A stretch of 64,000 nt of DNA, taken from positions 2,542,001 to 2,606,000 of the forward strand of contig CM074700.1 of assembly GCA_037367355.1 (NCBI GenBank), given 5' to 3'. The DNA is from Neoscytalidium dimidiatum. Taxonomy: Eukaryota > Ascomycota > Dothideomycetes > Botryosphaeriales > Botryosphaeriaceae. The notes beneath the pieces were generated by a model. The model was given only the letters and a program-made list of their open reading frames with translations, made no database searches and was not told the DNA's origin. How positions within the stretch are numbered: the stretch's first letter is position 1; each line of letters begins with the position of its first letter. This document shows positions 10,568-22,975 of the stretch, in pieces. The translations under genes and the position numbers were made by a program.

Positions 10568-12704
10568 CGCACGCACGCACGCCTTTCCTGCAGGAACAGT
10601 TCTGTCAAGGGCTGAAGGACGAATGATCTGTCGAACCCGAGCAGATCCGCCGACAGCGGCATTGACAAGCATCTCTCCGAAATTTTCAAATTGTCTTCAT
10701 ACGACAAAGGGAAGCGCCCGAAGATTCGATACGATGGAGCTTGCGCGTATCCCGAGTTGAGATATTGGTGCTGAGAGGTCGGTGCACTGATGGTTGTCCC
10801 ACTTCTCCCAATCCAAGCTCTTGCGAAATTTTCACAGGGTCAAGCAACCATTTCCCTCCAGTGACATGTCAATCCCGAGGTGCTATCTGGCGGAGTATCC
10901 GCTCCTGACGTTTCTTTTGATGTGACGGCTTAGCGTCTTTGACGAGCACACATTCGCGAGGCGTAGGCGCTGTTCGTGTGCGATCGAAACTGTCCGATTG
11001 TCGCAGAAGTCGCCGGACGGAAATATTTCTATTGTCTTATCTCAGGCATATTTTTGGATTCCAGACTGTTGGAAAGAAGGACTGACATGACGGGTACCAA
11101 TCCGTACTGATGTTGGCGTCGATCAGGAGACCCGGCTGATGTGGCAATCGCTGGTTTGCTACAGGTTCGATTCTAAGAGTATTGCAGCTGCAATGCCAGC
11201 TCAAGGGCAGTTGAAGCAGCCGTCTGGACGCAGATATCATTGGTTCCCTTCGTCGTTCAGGTCCAGGTGACTGCTTCCAATGCCCACATATTGCCAACAC
11301 CTTGTTGCAACACTTTTCGAGCTGACCTTCTAGGCTATTCCCATAGCTCACACCACAACTGCACGTGTATGCGTTCTTCTCGTTCCGGTCTCTGGGGGAT
11401 TCGGAGTTAGATCCGGATTTTTCTCATGCCGGTTCCTGGACTTCGCCCGCTTGCGTTTCAAAGAAGCTTCTCGCAAGCGACGGAGGCGAGTAGGAATTTG
11501 TCAATGACAGATATATTCACCTTTTCTTGGCTGTAAATAGCTGTAACATACGTAGTCTTATAGTCTTCCACCGCGATTTTGAGGGATGGGATAGAAGGTG
11601 GCGCTGGGGGGATTAATGCAAACTTGGCCTGCAGACGAGGGCAGCAGATGTGCTTTATGTGGCTTTTGAACTCGTCCCAGCAGCGTGGTCAATCGGCCGA
11701 GATGAGCCGAACATGACGACGCCAGCGTCCACACGGCAGTGGATAAGACGTGGGAAAGCATGAATACGATCCCTATAAGAGGCCTGGTCATCTACTTCCG
11801 GCGGGGTCCGTGCCCGTCGGACATAGGGCCCAAGGCACAAGCCGGGGTCCGACGATTGACAATCACATCCTGTATTGGCGGGATTCGCAATATTTTCCTG
11901 CAGCATGGCGTACGCAGAAGCGTCTGTTGCGACGGCTGGGCAATAGTGAAGTGGGCGGCAGTCCGCCGTCGGAGCGCCCGAGAGGGATTCCCAGCCCCTT
12001 GTCCAAGCTCGCTTGACTCCATGGGTGGCGTTTTCGTCCTCCACCGCACCAGCGATTCTACGCCGTCGCTACTCTGGCGTGGCCATGCCGAGCCGAGCTT
12101 GCCGCAAGGCGCGTGCGAGGCGGGTGGACGAGAAGCTATAGGCGATAGGGAGGGGGCCGGATGTAAAGGCAGCATCTATGGCCGCAGGACGTCTCACAAC
12201 ATGCACATTTTTGTGAGTGTGGGTGCTGCACCAGCATTGGCGTGCGGCACGGAAGGCGCAGGGTGCAAAGCAATATGGCAGATCTCGGAAATGTTCCGCC
12301 AGACCTGATTCATGGCAGAAATAGACGCCGATAAAATAATGTTGCAGGAGCAAACAGTGACTGGGCAAGGACCGTGTTTGACGCGATGGGTAATCACGTG
12401 ACAATCGTCATCGGCCGCTCTTGCCCGCACATGCCCGCACGGGATCGCTACGACGCCGCTGCAGGGTCCGCGATGCCGTTGCCGTGCCAACTCCCAAACA
12501 CAGTTCCATAAATGGTCCTTTCAAAACTTGCAGCCCTTCCTCTCTCCCTCTCCACCATCCCACCATCCTCACTCTCCAATCCAAATTCGCACACTATCTA
12601 CCCTCTCCAAAACCTCTGTGCACTTTACAGCGTTTGCATTTCAGCTGCAGCATCCCAAAACCAAAGAAAAGAAAAAGTTTATCAGATTTACGACCTAATA
12701 CACT
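10568..12704. other. Intergenic 2.1 kb upstream of the Cdc20-type gene
   Basis: No gene recognised. Open frames up to 189 codons near 11740-12308 overlap others on both strands in GC-rich DNA and show no protein pattern. The last 180 bases before 12705 are pyrimidine-rich, as in many fungal 5' leaders. Confidence 0.5.
12393..12402. promoter_or_regulatory. E-box ATCACGTGAC
   Basis: This 10-mer contains the palindrome TCACGTGA and fits the RTCACRTG site bound by Cbf1-type bHLH proteins. It lies about 300 bp upstream of the Cdc20-type start codon. The same 10-mer, reversed, occurs at 22493-22502. Confidence 0.4.
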
Positions 12705-14486
12705 ATGGCCTGTCCCTTGGTTATGAGCTCACCCTCCACCCCGGTTGGCATCAAGAGACAGACCCGCGCCCGCAACGAGTCTCCCCAGACCCCCGTCCGC
12801 AAGCTGGTCTTGCAAGAGGAGAAGCACGAGTCCATCCACGTTCCCTCGCCGCTCGGCTCGTCGTCGAGGAGCCGCCAGACCTCCAACGCTCAGAAGTCCA
12901 ACATCGCTCGCGACTCCCCGAAGAGCAAGAGGGTAGAGCTTGGCGTTTCCGAGTTCGCGCTTACGGGATCCGGCAACCCTACCCCAGTGACCACCGGCAA
13001 GAAGACCAAGAAGTCCTCTTCGTCAACCACCAAGGCCCGCCCGCAGAAGTCGACCCTCCGCGTGCCGCGCAATCCCACCGACCGCTTCATTCCCCAGCGT
13101 CTGACTGCTGAGGCTATCGACAACGTCAACGTCGCGAGGATATCAAAGCGTGGGGAGAACGCTCGTCCGGCCTCCAGGGAGAGCAACACTGAGGGCTCCG
13201 CTGTGCTGGCCTCCGCTGCCAACGACCTGAACATCTTCGGTCCTAGCTCTACCGAGGACGACTTGACCCAGGCTCTGGGCCGCGTCAACTTAGAGGACAA
13301 CGAGGAAGAGGAGGAGGAGACCACCAAGAAGCCTTCGCCCAGGACTGTCGCCTACCAGGACTCTCTCGCACAAGCCTGCGATATGAACATCGGCTCGCGC
13401 ATTCTCGAGTTCAAGCCCGCTGCGCCGCAGTCGACGAAGCCAGTGGACCTCCGCGCCCAGTATAACCGTCCTCTAAAGTCCGTGAGCGGCCAGCTGCGTC
13501 GTCGTATCGCTTCTGCCCCTGAGCGTGTCCTCGATGCTCCAAGCATTGTCGATGACTACTACCTTAACCTGCTTGACTGGTCCGCCGGAAACCAAGTTGC
13601 TGTTGCCCTCGAGCGTGCCGTGTATATCTGGTCGGCTGACACTGGCTCCGTCAACTCTCTCTTTGAGACCTCGGACGACACGTACATTACTTCAGTCAAG
13701 TGGAGCGGTGACGGTGCCTACGTTGCCGCTGGCTTGGACAGCGGCGAGGTTCAGATCTGGGACGTCGAGGATGGTACCAAGCTTCGCAGCATGCACGGCC
13801 ACCAGTCTCGCGTTGGCGTCATGGGCTGGAACAAGCACATCCTCTCCACGGGCGACCGTTCCGGCCTTATCATCAACCACGACGTTCGCGTCGCGGAACA
13901 CAACGTTGCTGAGCTTACCGGTCACAGCCACGAGGTCTGTGGCCTTGAGTGGCGCTCGGATGGCCAGATGCTTGCCAGCGGTGGCAATGATAATCTTGTC
14001 AACATCTGGGATGCCCGTAGCCTCAGCGAGCCCAAGCACACCAAGACCAACCATCACGCTGCGGTCAAGGCTCTTGCTTGGTGCCCGTGGCAGCTCAACC
14101 TCCTCGCGACCGGCGGTGGTTCCAACGACAGGCAGATCCACTTTTGGAACTCGACCATGGGCGCTCGGTTGAACTCGATTGACACGGGCAGCCAGGTCAC
14201 CAGCATCCGGTGGTCGACTCACTACAAGGAGCTCGTCAGCACTGGCGGCTTCCCGAATAATGCTCTCTCAGTCTGGTCTTACCCCACCCTCGTCAAGAAC
14301 ATTGAGATCCCAGCCCACGAGCAGCGCATTCTTTTCAGCTGCCTCAGCCCCGATGGCCAGACGCTGGCGACCGCATCTGCTGACGAGAACCTCAAGTTCT
14401 GGAAGCTGTTCGAGAAGAAAGCGGGCGCCTCTGCCGTGTCTGCCAAGCCGCGTGCTCTCACTGCTCCTACCACCCAGATTCGCTAG
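12705..14486 (+). CDS. cdc20: APC/C activator of the Cdc20 type, WD40
   Basis: Intronless, 593 aa. The N-terminal third is basic and Ser/Thr-Pro-rich (SPQTPV, DSPKSK), as expected for Cdk-regulated activators. The C-box is DRFIPQR at about residues 126-132, the segment that docks on the anaphase-promoting complex; RILEFKP near residue 232 resembles the KILR region. From about residue 280, LDAPSIVDDYYLNLLDWS opens a seven-bladed WD40 propeller with repeated WD or WN strand ends, and the protein ends in the IR dipeptide (TQIR) that binds Cdc27-type subunits. YYLNLLDWS and the overall length favour Cdc20 over Cdh1, but the two families are close. It would recruit substrates such as securin and mitotic cyclins. 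The start at 12705 has a good context (CACTATGG); an ATG at 12723 is an alternative. Confidence 0.9.
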   Translation: MACPLVMSSPSTPVGIKRQTRARNESPQTPVRKLVLQEEKHESIHVPSPLGSSSRSRQTSNAQKSNIARDSPKSKRVELGVSEFALTGSGNPTPVTTGKKTKKSSSSTTKARPQKSTLRVPRNPTDRFIPQRLTAEAIDNVNVARISKRGENARPASRESNTEGSAVLASAANDLNIFGPSSTEDDLTQALGRVNLEDNEEEEEETTKKPSPRTVAYQDSLAQACDMNIGSRILEFKPAAPQSTKPVDLRAQYNRPLKSVSGQLRRRIASAPERVLDAPSIVDDYYLNLLDWSAGNQVAVALERAVYIWSADTGSVNSLFETSDDTYITSVKWSGDGAYVAAGLDSGEVQIWDVEDGTKLRSMHGHQSRVGVMGWNKHILSTGDRSGLIINHDVRVAEHNVAELTGHSHEVCGLEWRSDGQMLASGGNDNLVNIWDARSLSEPKHTKTNHHAAVKALAWCPWQLNLLATGGGSNDRQIHFWNSTMGARLNSIDTGSQVTSIRWSTHYKELVSTGGFPNNALSVWSYPTLVKNIEIPAHEQRILFSCLSPDGQTLATASADENLKFWKLFEKKAGASAVSAKPRALTAPTTQIR

Positions 14487-14971
14487 ACGGAGTAAGTGGG
14501 TTCGGTCGTTGACAATTACTAACCCGCAGCATTATGACATAGATACCATTGATGCATGGTCTTGGGGGTTGGAAGGCATGGCGTCTAGGATGGGGATCCC
14601 ATGTTTTCACCATCTGGTTGTTCAGCGATGGGCGTTTCTCTCGTGCGGTTCTTCTAGGTTATCGCTTCGGTGTAATGGCATTGGTCTGTCAGGCAGCACT
14701 TGTTATACTATGGATAACGATAGCTGGACTACTAAATCTACATAGCAGTGTTAATAGAAGAGCCCTGTGGGCTCCGTTATAAACTTTGTGCACACCAAGG
14801 AGCCTTGCGATTACCTTCAGTAGACTAGCGTGAAACGAGATAAGATAAGATTAGCCGAGTTTCGGGAATGGCGAATGGCGATGCCGGCCTCGACGACGCG
14901 CGCGCATCGACGAAGCTCATGCGCGGCCACCTTCCTGTCTACACCACATCCTCTCACCCTCTCGCGCCACC
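14487..14971. other. Intergenic between Cdc20-type and PP4R2 genes
   Basis: It holds the 3' region of one gene and the promoter of the next. No further gene seen. Confidence 0.5.
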
Positions 14972-16831
14972 ATGCTGTCCGGTATGCTAATATTGAATCG
15001 GATCGCAGGCTTCATGCTGACATGTTCGTGTGGCATATAGGCGAGCAGCTGCTGGAGCAAGCCGCCAAAGATGGCACCATGGCTGTGTAAGTACAACCCC
15101 CCAGCCTTGTAGTCTTTCCCGAATTCCCGAGCACACAAAGCTGACTCTTCTCGCAGTGAAGAGTGGCCGCGTGCCCTAGAAGTAGTGCTGTCTAGGCTCG
15201 AGCACGTACGCGTCGCCCGCAAGCAATGCATCCTACACCTACATCCTTCCCCCATGCGCGTCCTACCCGCCGTTGCAGCCGCTCACCATTGAACGTCCTC
15301 ACAGAACATCTACAACGAATTCCCCACCCCTACAATTCCTCCCCCCACCGATGCCGAGAGAGAACGCTCCGTCACACCTAGCAAGCCGCCGCCGCCACCT
15401 CCTCCGCCCGTCGAAGGCTCAGGCGCCGCGCCCTCAAGCCAGGAAACTACAACTGCAGACAAGGAAAATGCGCCGCCCACAACCGAAACTACTACCACCT
15501 CCACAACAACAACAACCGCCGCAGCACCCACCAAGAACACACCGTCCCCCGGCCCCTCTTCTTCCTCCTCCAACGACCCCACCGCCTCCGCTCCCGCCTC
15601 CGCTGACGCGCCTACCACACCCTCGCCCTCGCCATCCTCCCTGCTGCCCCCGGAGCTGAGCTCGCTCTACGCCTCGATAACGGCCACGCTGCGCAAGCAA
15701 TTTGGCACCGAGCCGCCGCACACGGTGCAGCGGCTGGCGGAGCTGGTACTGACGCCCCGCGCGCACTACCGCTTCTTATCGCCGTACCTGCGCGCGCTGG
15801 ACCGCGTCGTCAGCGTGTCGAGCGCGACGACGGTATTCCCCTTGCCGCAAGCCGTCGTTCCCGCGAGTACGGGCATACTTAACGGCATCACGCCCACGAC
15901 CAGCACGACGCTGAGCGGGCCGTCCAGCTCGTCGTCGTCGACCCTCGGCAGCGACGAGAGCCTGGGCGGCGCGCTGCTGACGCCCATCCCGTGGCTGCAG
16001 AGCCGGGAGGGGAGAGGCGGCGGTAACGGCGCGGGGAACGGGGCGAATGGGAACAACAGCGAGCTCGTGAGCGAGAGCACGGAGATGGTGGACGGGCCGA
16101 ACGGCGCTGGCAGGATCGAGACGGTGTCGGTCGTCAATGGCGTCGTGTTAGGCGGCACGCCGACGACTGCTGCCGCCGGTGCTACGGCAACGTCCGGCGC
16201 CAGCCCTGTCGCAAGCGCCGCGACGGCGACTGCGGCGCCGACGGAAGAGAGCTTGAGGGAGGCCGGCGCGGTCACGCAGGGCGAATTGCTCAGGCAGGAA
16301 CAGGAGGCTGGCGTCGTGCCCGTCGGCCAGAGCAATCCGAGGGGTAGGGGTCTGCTGGCTAGCGCTGCTGCTGCAGCCGCCGGCGAGCGGGGGGAAGGCG
16401 AGGAGAAGGATGATGGGGACGAGCAGCAGCAGGTCGAGGTGCCGCACGTCACAGGCCCCGAGGAAGTCGGCGTCGAGGATATGGGGCCGCAGGATCGCGG
16501 GCCCGGCGATGGCATCAACCTCGAGGCTGCGGTAGGGAGGGCACCGGTCGGTTCCTCGTCGTCGGCATCGTCTTCCGCGAAGGGGACGGAGGGGGGGAGA
16601 GGGGATGACACGGAAGGGAAGAAGCCCGAGCAGCCGCTGAGTCCGGAGGCGGAGATGAAGGATGTGGGCGCGGATGATGATGACGACGACGACGACGACG
16701 ACGGGGCGAAAAAAGGAGACGGAGGGGGCAAGGAAGGGGAGGCTGGGAGTAAGGGCGACGCGGAAAAAGAAGCGGAAAAGAAGGGAGGGAATGCGAAAGC
16801 CGCTGCTGCGGATACGGAAATGACGGATTGA
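14972..16831 (+). CDS. Protein phosphatase 4 core regulatory subunit 2
   Basis: Exons 14972-14981, 15041-15086, 15157-15205 and 15305-16831 (543 aa). The first exon is only 10 nt (ATG plus two codons and one base). The conserved PP4R2 fold is split: EQLLEQAAKDG, EEWPRALEVVLSRLEH and NIYNEF come from exons 1-4, then after a Pro/Thr/Ser-rich insert of roughly 100 residues the helix pair HTVQRLAELVLTPRAHYR plus LRALDRVVSVSS follows. That second block is the family hallmark. The remainder is low-complexity, with an eight-Asp run near the end and a Lys/Glu/Gly tail. PP4R2 partners PP4 catalytic subunit in DNA-damage recovery and checkpoint control in other eukaryotes. All introns are GT-AG and frame-closing. 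A long antisense open frame is a composition shadow. Confidence 0.87.
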
Positions 16832-19178
16832 TATTGACATCAGCGATGATTCGTTTGCGACTTTGTTTGGTCCTCGGCTGCATGACATTTTTTTTCGCAT
16901 ACACACATACACACATTGCACGGATGTTTGTCTTGGAGTTCTGCTTATCTCCCCCTTTTCGAGGTGAGGCGTTTGTTGGCGCGCGTTGGGGTGGATGCGA
17001 GATGGTGGACTTTGCAGCCTTTTCCTTTTTTTTTTTTTTTGGCTCTACATTCGCTGATAGCGCACGCGTATTAGTAAAGCATAGCTTGAGAAAGACAAAA
17101 TGAGATAGGGGAGGGTGGGAAATGCTTTTTGTTTTTTTTTTCCATCGGGTTTATTTTCTTCTATCTAGAGCAAATGGCGAAATGGTTCTTATGAACGAAC
17201 GGTGTGGTTCTCAGTGAATTGGGTTGTGCACGCCACTTCGTCCCTCTCGTCTGGTAGAACGAGATGGGATGCAGTGATATTTTGCGTCTGGAAGTCTGGC
17301 AGCGTATCGTTTTATCAACGGTATGTGGTGATCTGCGTGTTGGTGTTCACGAAAGGAAGATGGTAAGAGGACAAGCTTTGACGAACGTCTAAGCTGATCA
17401 GTGATGCTCCAGAAAATGAGGCTTCATCTCGACGAATTGTCACAACGGTTGAGTGTCCCGGAGTCCAAACATTGTTTCACTAGAAGTAGAAAGTTTATCA
17501 GTGTTGCAATGATACTACTCTGATACTTCTCTAGGGACTAGGCCGTTGAAGACGCAAAGCGAGAAAGGGGAATGCACAGCGACAGCCTCTAGAGCACGAA
17601 GCCATTCCCGAAAGCGTCAAGACGCAAAGACGAGGATCAACTCCAGAACTTAAAAATACGCACGAGGGGGATGGATAACAAGAGGAATTGCGCGCATTTG
17701 CAAAAATAGCAGTGCGCAACGAAGAGTCGAAACTGTATTACTTGCAAGATATGCACAACAACATACACAGACAGCACGGAGGCGTGTAGGACACACGCAC
17801 CTTCATTTCGCACGCACACGCATCCACGCAGCTGAAGAAAAGAGAAGATTCGTGCGAAACGAAACCCATTTGCATATACAACGAGAAACGAGCGCATGGT
17901 ATATCCGATCATTCACAACGAAAAAAAAAAACAAATTCAGCAAAGCGTTCGCAAAAATCCCCACGACACCAGCCAACAACGCCGTGTATAATGACAGAAA
18001 CACAGGGAAAAGGACAAAATTGACATCCACAACCCTCCCCTCCAGCCGATAAGAGAAATGATTCAACCCAACGCTCTAAACTTGACGCTGGCGGAAGAGG
18101 GAGACATCAAGTCGTCTCTTCCGCCAAAGAACAGCCACTCCATTCCTCAGGCACGGCTCTCCCTCACCCTCGATGGAACCTTCTCAGCTCTCGCCATGCG
18201 TGTCCACTGGAATTGCCAAGGCACTAAATGGGTACGTACAGTCAAGCTCCAATAGCTTGTGCCGTACATAGAGGTGCCACATATTGCGTCCGCCACTACT
18301 AGCATCGTCGGTGGGTGGATGATTGGATCGGACTAGGAAGTAAATTGAAAAAAGAAGCGGAGCTCTTCTTCTCGACTCTTCGGAGTAAAGTGTGATATAA
18401 ATTAGAGGTCGATTTTGTAGAACGCGCTTTGAGGACTCGATAAAAGGGGGAGAAGAAGGGTGTGGCAACAGATAACACCAAGAATCTCAACAGCAATCGC
18501 ATCAGCAAGAGGAAAGGAAATACTATAGCAAAGAACTCTTCCGTCCGACCCGCCCGCCCACCCAACGCACAACGCGCCTGCCTTTCTCCTTACCACCAGA
18601 AAGACGAGACCGTAGGAAAAAAAACAAATGGAGAGAGAAGTTTGGACACAGCTTCCGAGTAGAAGAAAATTTTTCGGGGAATATTCTGAACTTAGACTGG
18701 ACGCCCTCACGCAAGTAACGAAAAGTTTAGATACCAGATGCACCACCCGTTCGCATATCCGCCAGCCTGAGCGCAAAATCAAAAAGAGCCAGAAACACAA
18801 GGAAGTTAAGGTGATATCGAGAATAAATTTCGTCAACGGTAGTGACCGCTTGTAGAGGAGGCGCAGTCTATTCGGTGCCAGGTTTGCGTGTACCGAAGAG
18901 CTGTGCAAGGCAGGATAACATATCTGTAATTGAAAAGTAATGCACAAGTGTTGCGTGTTCCAATCGAAGAGCGTTGAGATGATCCATTGTCCTAGAACGG
19001 CGCATCCAAGACTAGGATACCTCAGCACTCTCAAATGGGCTTCAGGATCTCTGAGTATTTTGGGATATTCTCGGAGTAGTGAGCGAGAAGGGAGAACCAT
19101 TGCGGACAAAATCTAAACGTCGACAGTAATCCCGCTGGAGAAACTCGTGAGGTCGGATGCTCGACGTGGAGGTCGTAA
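16832..19178. other. Convergent intergenic region, homopolymer-rich
   Basis: Two genes converge on this 2.35-kb space, so it holds both 3' ends. It has T runs (about 17023-17040, 17131-17141) and A runs (about 17920). A 235-codon minus-strand frame at 18402-19109 is hydrophobic and unlike any known protein; it probably lies in the 3' UTR or downstream DNA of the SomA-like gene. Confidence 0.5.
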
Positions 19179-21741
19179 TCATAGGGCGTCTGCTTCAACT
19201 CCATCGCCTAGGAAGGCTTGGTCGAAGGTGAAAGCGCTTGAGGTTCCGTCATCGGTGTGCAAGAAGGTATCGAAGTCGAAGTTCTCGAGCACATCACCGC
19301 TGTCCATAGATCCAAAATCCAGGTTGAAACCACCGTTCTGTACTGAAGTTAGGACTGTATTTGGCGGGATTGACTCGAACTTACGTTGTCGTTTCCAAGA
19401 TCTCCAAAGGGAGCATTGGCATTGGGCTCCATCGGAGGCTGAGTGGGCACCTGGGGCGGCTGGTTTGCGGGAGCTGCGGGCTGCTGCTGCTGCTGTTGCT
19501 GCTGCTGAGGGTTTGGTTGTTGAGCTGTTGCAGATGCGTTACTAATGGATTTCTTTTGTTGCATGGGCGCAGATGGCGTACTGGGCGTTGGTGTTGGCGG
19601 AGGATTTTCGGCGTCCGAAGCTGGGGTGGCACCCGTTGTTGAACCCTTCTTCGCGGCGGCAGCAGTCTGCGGCTTGTTCGGAGGAGCCTAGAATCCATCA
19701 GCATGTGCAAATGAATCAAATGCGTTCTTTTTGCTAACCTTCTTATCATCTTTCTTCTTATTCTTCGGGTTGGGCTTGTTAGCTTGAGATGGGGTTGGGG
19801 GCTGGTTCTGGGGTTGCGCAGGCGAAGACGGTTGCGTCCGGCCATTTTCGTTGCCAGCAGTGGGAGCGGGTGGCGGCGGCATCTGCTGGTTCCGTTGCTG
19901 AGGAGTACCCATTGGCGGCTGCTGCTGTTGACCCTGCTGCATGCCCTGACCCTGCTGCGGACCTTGTTGCTGCTGGCCCTGCATCATTTGGGGAGGACCA
20001 CCTTGAGGCCACATGCCGTTCGGCATCCGACCGCCGTTACGCGCGATCATCTCCATTTGCTGTTGGGTCATCTGTTGCCCTTGGAAGCCAGGGTGTGAAC
20101 TCGGCGGCCTCATCATACCATTAGCACCCATCTGTCCTTGATAGAACTGTGGCGGCATGCCCGGTGGCATCTGGTTGGGATCGAAGCCGTTCGGTAGCGG
20201 AGAGCTCCGGTTCTGGGGCATGGGTCCATCCGGCATTGGCGAGCCAGGCAGACCAGCCTGGTTAAGCTTTGGAGTACCACGCTTCATCTGATCGTTCGGG
20301 TTCGGCGAGGGACCAGCCCTGCTACCCTGGGGGGACATCGCCGGCGGGAATCCTGGCTGGCCGACCGGGCCGGAGGCTGGGTGCTGGGTGATGTTGTCTT
20401 GCTCCTGACGGGCCATTAAAAGACGCTTCTTGTTCTGCTGCTCCAAGAGCATTAGTTGCATCTGGTAGTCCTGAAGCGCATGGTTGCCGCCGGGCTGTTG
20501 ACCGGGGGCGCCTGGCTGCATGCGGGCATTGGCATTGCCCTGGAAGAAGTCTTGCGAGCCATCTGCGCCTTGCTGAGCCATGGGGGAGTTTTGCATTCCG
20601 GCGTTGTTCATTTCCTTTGCCAATTGTTGGTTATTCAAGGCTGCTTTATGCTGCAAGGCAAGATTTTGAGCATATACCTGTAGACCCTTTGCCTGCACGT
20701 TGGGATTCTGCCCCTGGAATGCACTGAACTGTTGCGGCGTCATGTTATTTGGGTCAATGCCATTCGCCATAAGCATCTGGCCGGTCTGAGCCGCAGAGGT
20801 GGCACCCATCTGCTGCGGCTGCATTCCTTGGCTTCTTGCGCCAGGACCCATCTGCTGGCCGTTGAACCCGTTCTCAAGACGCGGACGCTTGTTCGGTGAG
20901 GGCGCGTTTTCAGCCGAGCCCGGCGATTGCGGACGCTGGTTCATGTCCATCTGCGACCCGTCTCGTTGCATCTGCTGATTTTGCATCATCTGCTGCTGCT
21001 GATTCTTCATCTGCTGGAGCTGCTGCGCGTTCCTAAACCGTGGCGCAAGGGCCGTTAGTAAGCGCACGACCGTGTCGATGCATCTCAGAGCCCACATACA
21101 TAGGACCGCGGTTCTGCATCATCCTCATCTGCATCTCCTTGGCATTGGCGGGCATGCCCATCATGTTTCGGTATTGGGGCGCGTTATTTGTCATCATGAG
21201 GCGCTGCTGGTTTTCCTGCCTCAGTTGAGCCTGTTGCTGCAAAGTTCGTCAGCGGCATCGCGGATGCGGGGAGGGCGTGGGGACGACAAACCCGAGTGTG
21301 AGCTAAGTATTGCAGCTGCGCGGAGCCCGGCTTCGAGCGCTGGCGCTGCGCGTTGAAAATGTCCCAAAACTGGGTCCACCAGTCGAACAAGAACGAGTTC
21401 TCTGAGGGATCGCTGGGCACAGCGGCCGGGGGCAGGTCGTCGGGCCGCTTGTGCAGCTCGTCCTTGCTGTCAGTATCCATGTCGTCCACGCCGTTCATGT
21501 CGCGGCGGCCGCCGGGACTGGGCTTCGGAGCGGCACCGGTGTTGATGACGAGCACGTCCTTGACCTGGCGGGCCAGATCCCAATGGTGGTTCTTGAGGAA
21601 GTAGTCGTAGATGTACGTGTTCAGCATGGTCTGCGGATCGTTTGAGCCGCGCGCGCCACCTGCCTGCATCAGCGGAGTGCCGCCGACAGGACCACCCTGC
21701 TGGTTCATTGCGGCCATGTTGGCCTGCTGCTGGTTCATCAT
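19179..21741 (-). CDS. somA: LisH-domain transcriptional regulator, Flo8/SomA type
   Basis: Exons 21741-21292, 21236-21100, 21032-19739, 19687-19385 and 19337-19179 (780 aa). A LisH dimerisation motif (TMLNTYIYDYFLKNHHWDLA, residues 38-57) is followed by SFLFDWWTQFWDIFNAQR, as in Flo8/SomA/LUFS proteins. A very long Gln/Met/Pro/Asn-rich middle (many QQQ, MQQGQ runs) follows, and the last exons give the conserved acidic C-terminus with DVLENFDFDTFLH. These proteins act with the PKA pathway and a PtaB/Ldb1 partner to control adhesion, biofilm and conidiation in moulds. Intron donors include GTTTGT and GTATGT; the second intron has GCTTACTAAC as branch site. An in-frame non-conserved extension upstream of 21741 is taken as leader. 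Symbol is by family; orthology is inferred. Confidence 0.87.
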
Positions 21742-22492
21742 GAGCGGCTGGCGGACGGGATGTGGAGGGCGCGGATGCGCGGTCAAGAGCGTCTGGGTCC
21801 CTTCACGGCGGTGGCGATGGGACTGCGGCGGAGGATGCAACGAATCCGCCTCAGGAGATGGGCGAGCTGTGCTCCAGCATGAGCGGGCGCGGCCTTGATC
21901 GTCGCGGCGGTCGTGCGATGCAGCAGCGTGAAGGCGAGGTCGGCGCACCGGGTGCGGAGGGCCGAGGCGAGGGCGACGGACACTGGGTGCTGGGGGGCGC
22001 GTTGGGCTCGCAGCGGGGGCTGGTCGCAGGGCGCGGGCGTGCGATCACTCGAGGAGCGCGTGGGCGATGATGGAGGACGGGAGTCGGAGAGGCGCGGTGG
22101 GTGCTGAGTATCCTGATCCTGCTGCGCGCAATCAAATGGGCGTCGCTAGCGAGGCGGCGACGTGTTACAGCAGACGGCGGGAGAGAGCGGCCGCGAGAGT
22201 AAAGATTTGCACGATGGCCACGCAGGGTATCAGCAGCGCAAGGCCGGGAAAGGAATTGCAGGTCGAGGTGTGCGAGCTTAGCAGTTGGGGGGTGGGCGCG
22301 CCTTCATGGCCCTCCAGACGCTGTCGATTGGGTGTGCGCACAATCACGAGGCACCACGAATCCGGCCCAGCCACTGCACACGCAGCACCACCACCGCGCC
22401 GCCAGCCCTCGAAAACACACCCGCCGCCCTGCCCGCATCCCGAAACATCCCACCTGGCTTTTTTCAGCGCGATTCTGTGTGTTCCGCTCGAT

Positions 22493-22502
22493 GTCACGTG
22501 AT
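22493..22502. promoter_or_regulatory. E-box GTCACGTGAT
   Basis: Reverse complement of the 10-mer at 12393-12402. It lies about 750 bp upstream of the SomA-like start codon, in the same Cbf1-like class. Confidence 0.4.
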
Positions 22503-22711
22503 TCCGCCGGGCCCTCCAGCTCTCCCGCCCTCTCCGCGCGCCCAGGGGGTGGCGATCAGGGTATAATACTCGTAGTATATTTAGAAGAATCTCTCCGCCG
22601 CTCGCCGCCTGCAGGCCCCACCGCCGCCAACGCAGAGCAGACTACCTCTCGAAAGAATCCAATATGGCAGAGTTCGCATAGAGCGTTCAAGCGGGCGTCT
22701 AGACGTAGCTT

Positions 22712-22735
22712 TGTGTGTGTGTGTGTGTGTGTGTG
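22712..22735. repeat. (TG)12 microsatellite
   Basis: Twelve uninterrupted TG units lie between the SomA-like and bet3 genes. On the minus strand this is a CA run downstream of the bet3 stop. Confidence 0.9.
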
Positions 22736-22975
22736 CATCCGGACGACTTTCCCAACGCTCTAAAAGCTGTAAAATTCGAGAGCCCTGCTGTTGCAAAACC
22801 ACCGGGACTACCGTGGGTAGAAGGGTGATTTCGTTCGCTACCCACTGTCACAACGCCGTCGCTACGCCCTCCACCGCACCTACGACTGCCCGCGCCGTCG
22901 CTGTGCACCCCGTTGCACAACCAGGCCGGCACCAGCAGCTCTCTGCGAGCGCGCCTTGGCACTCCGCCTCCGCTA

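Larger units (their letters stand above)
21742..22975. other. Upstream region of SomA-like gene, downstream of bet3
   Basis: The 1.2-kb gap is GC-rich, with purine/pyrimidine-skewed blocks probably transcribed as a long leader, typical of regulators. No additional gene seen despite overlapping open frames. Confidence 0.5.

Noticed and set aside
15766..16731. 321-codon antisense frame over the PP4R2 gene
   Set aside because: Ser/Pro/Ala low-complexity mirror of the GC-rich coding strand, with no independent pattern.
18402..19109. 235-codon minus frame downstream of the SomA-like gene
   Set aside because: Hydrophobic, without domain or splice support, in homopolymer-rich DNA; fits a 3' region better.
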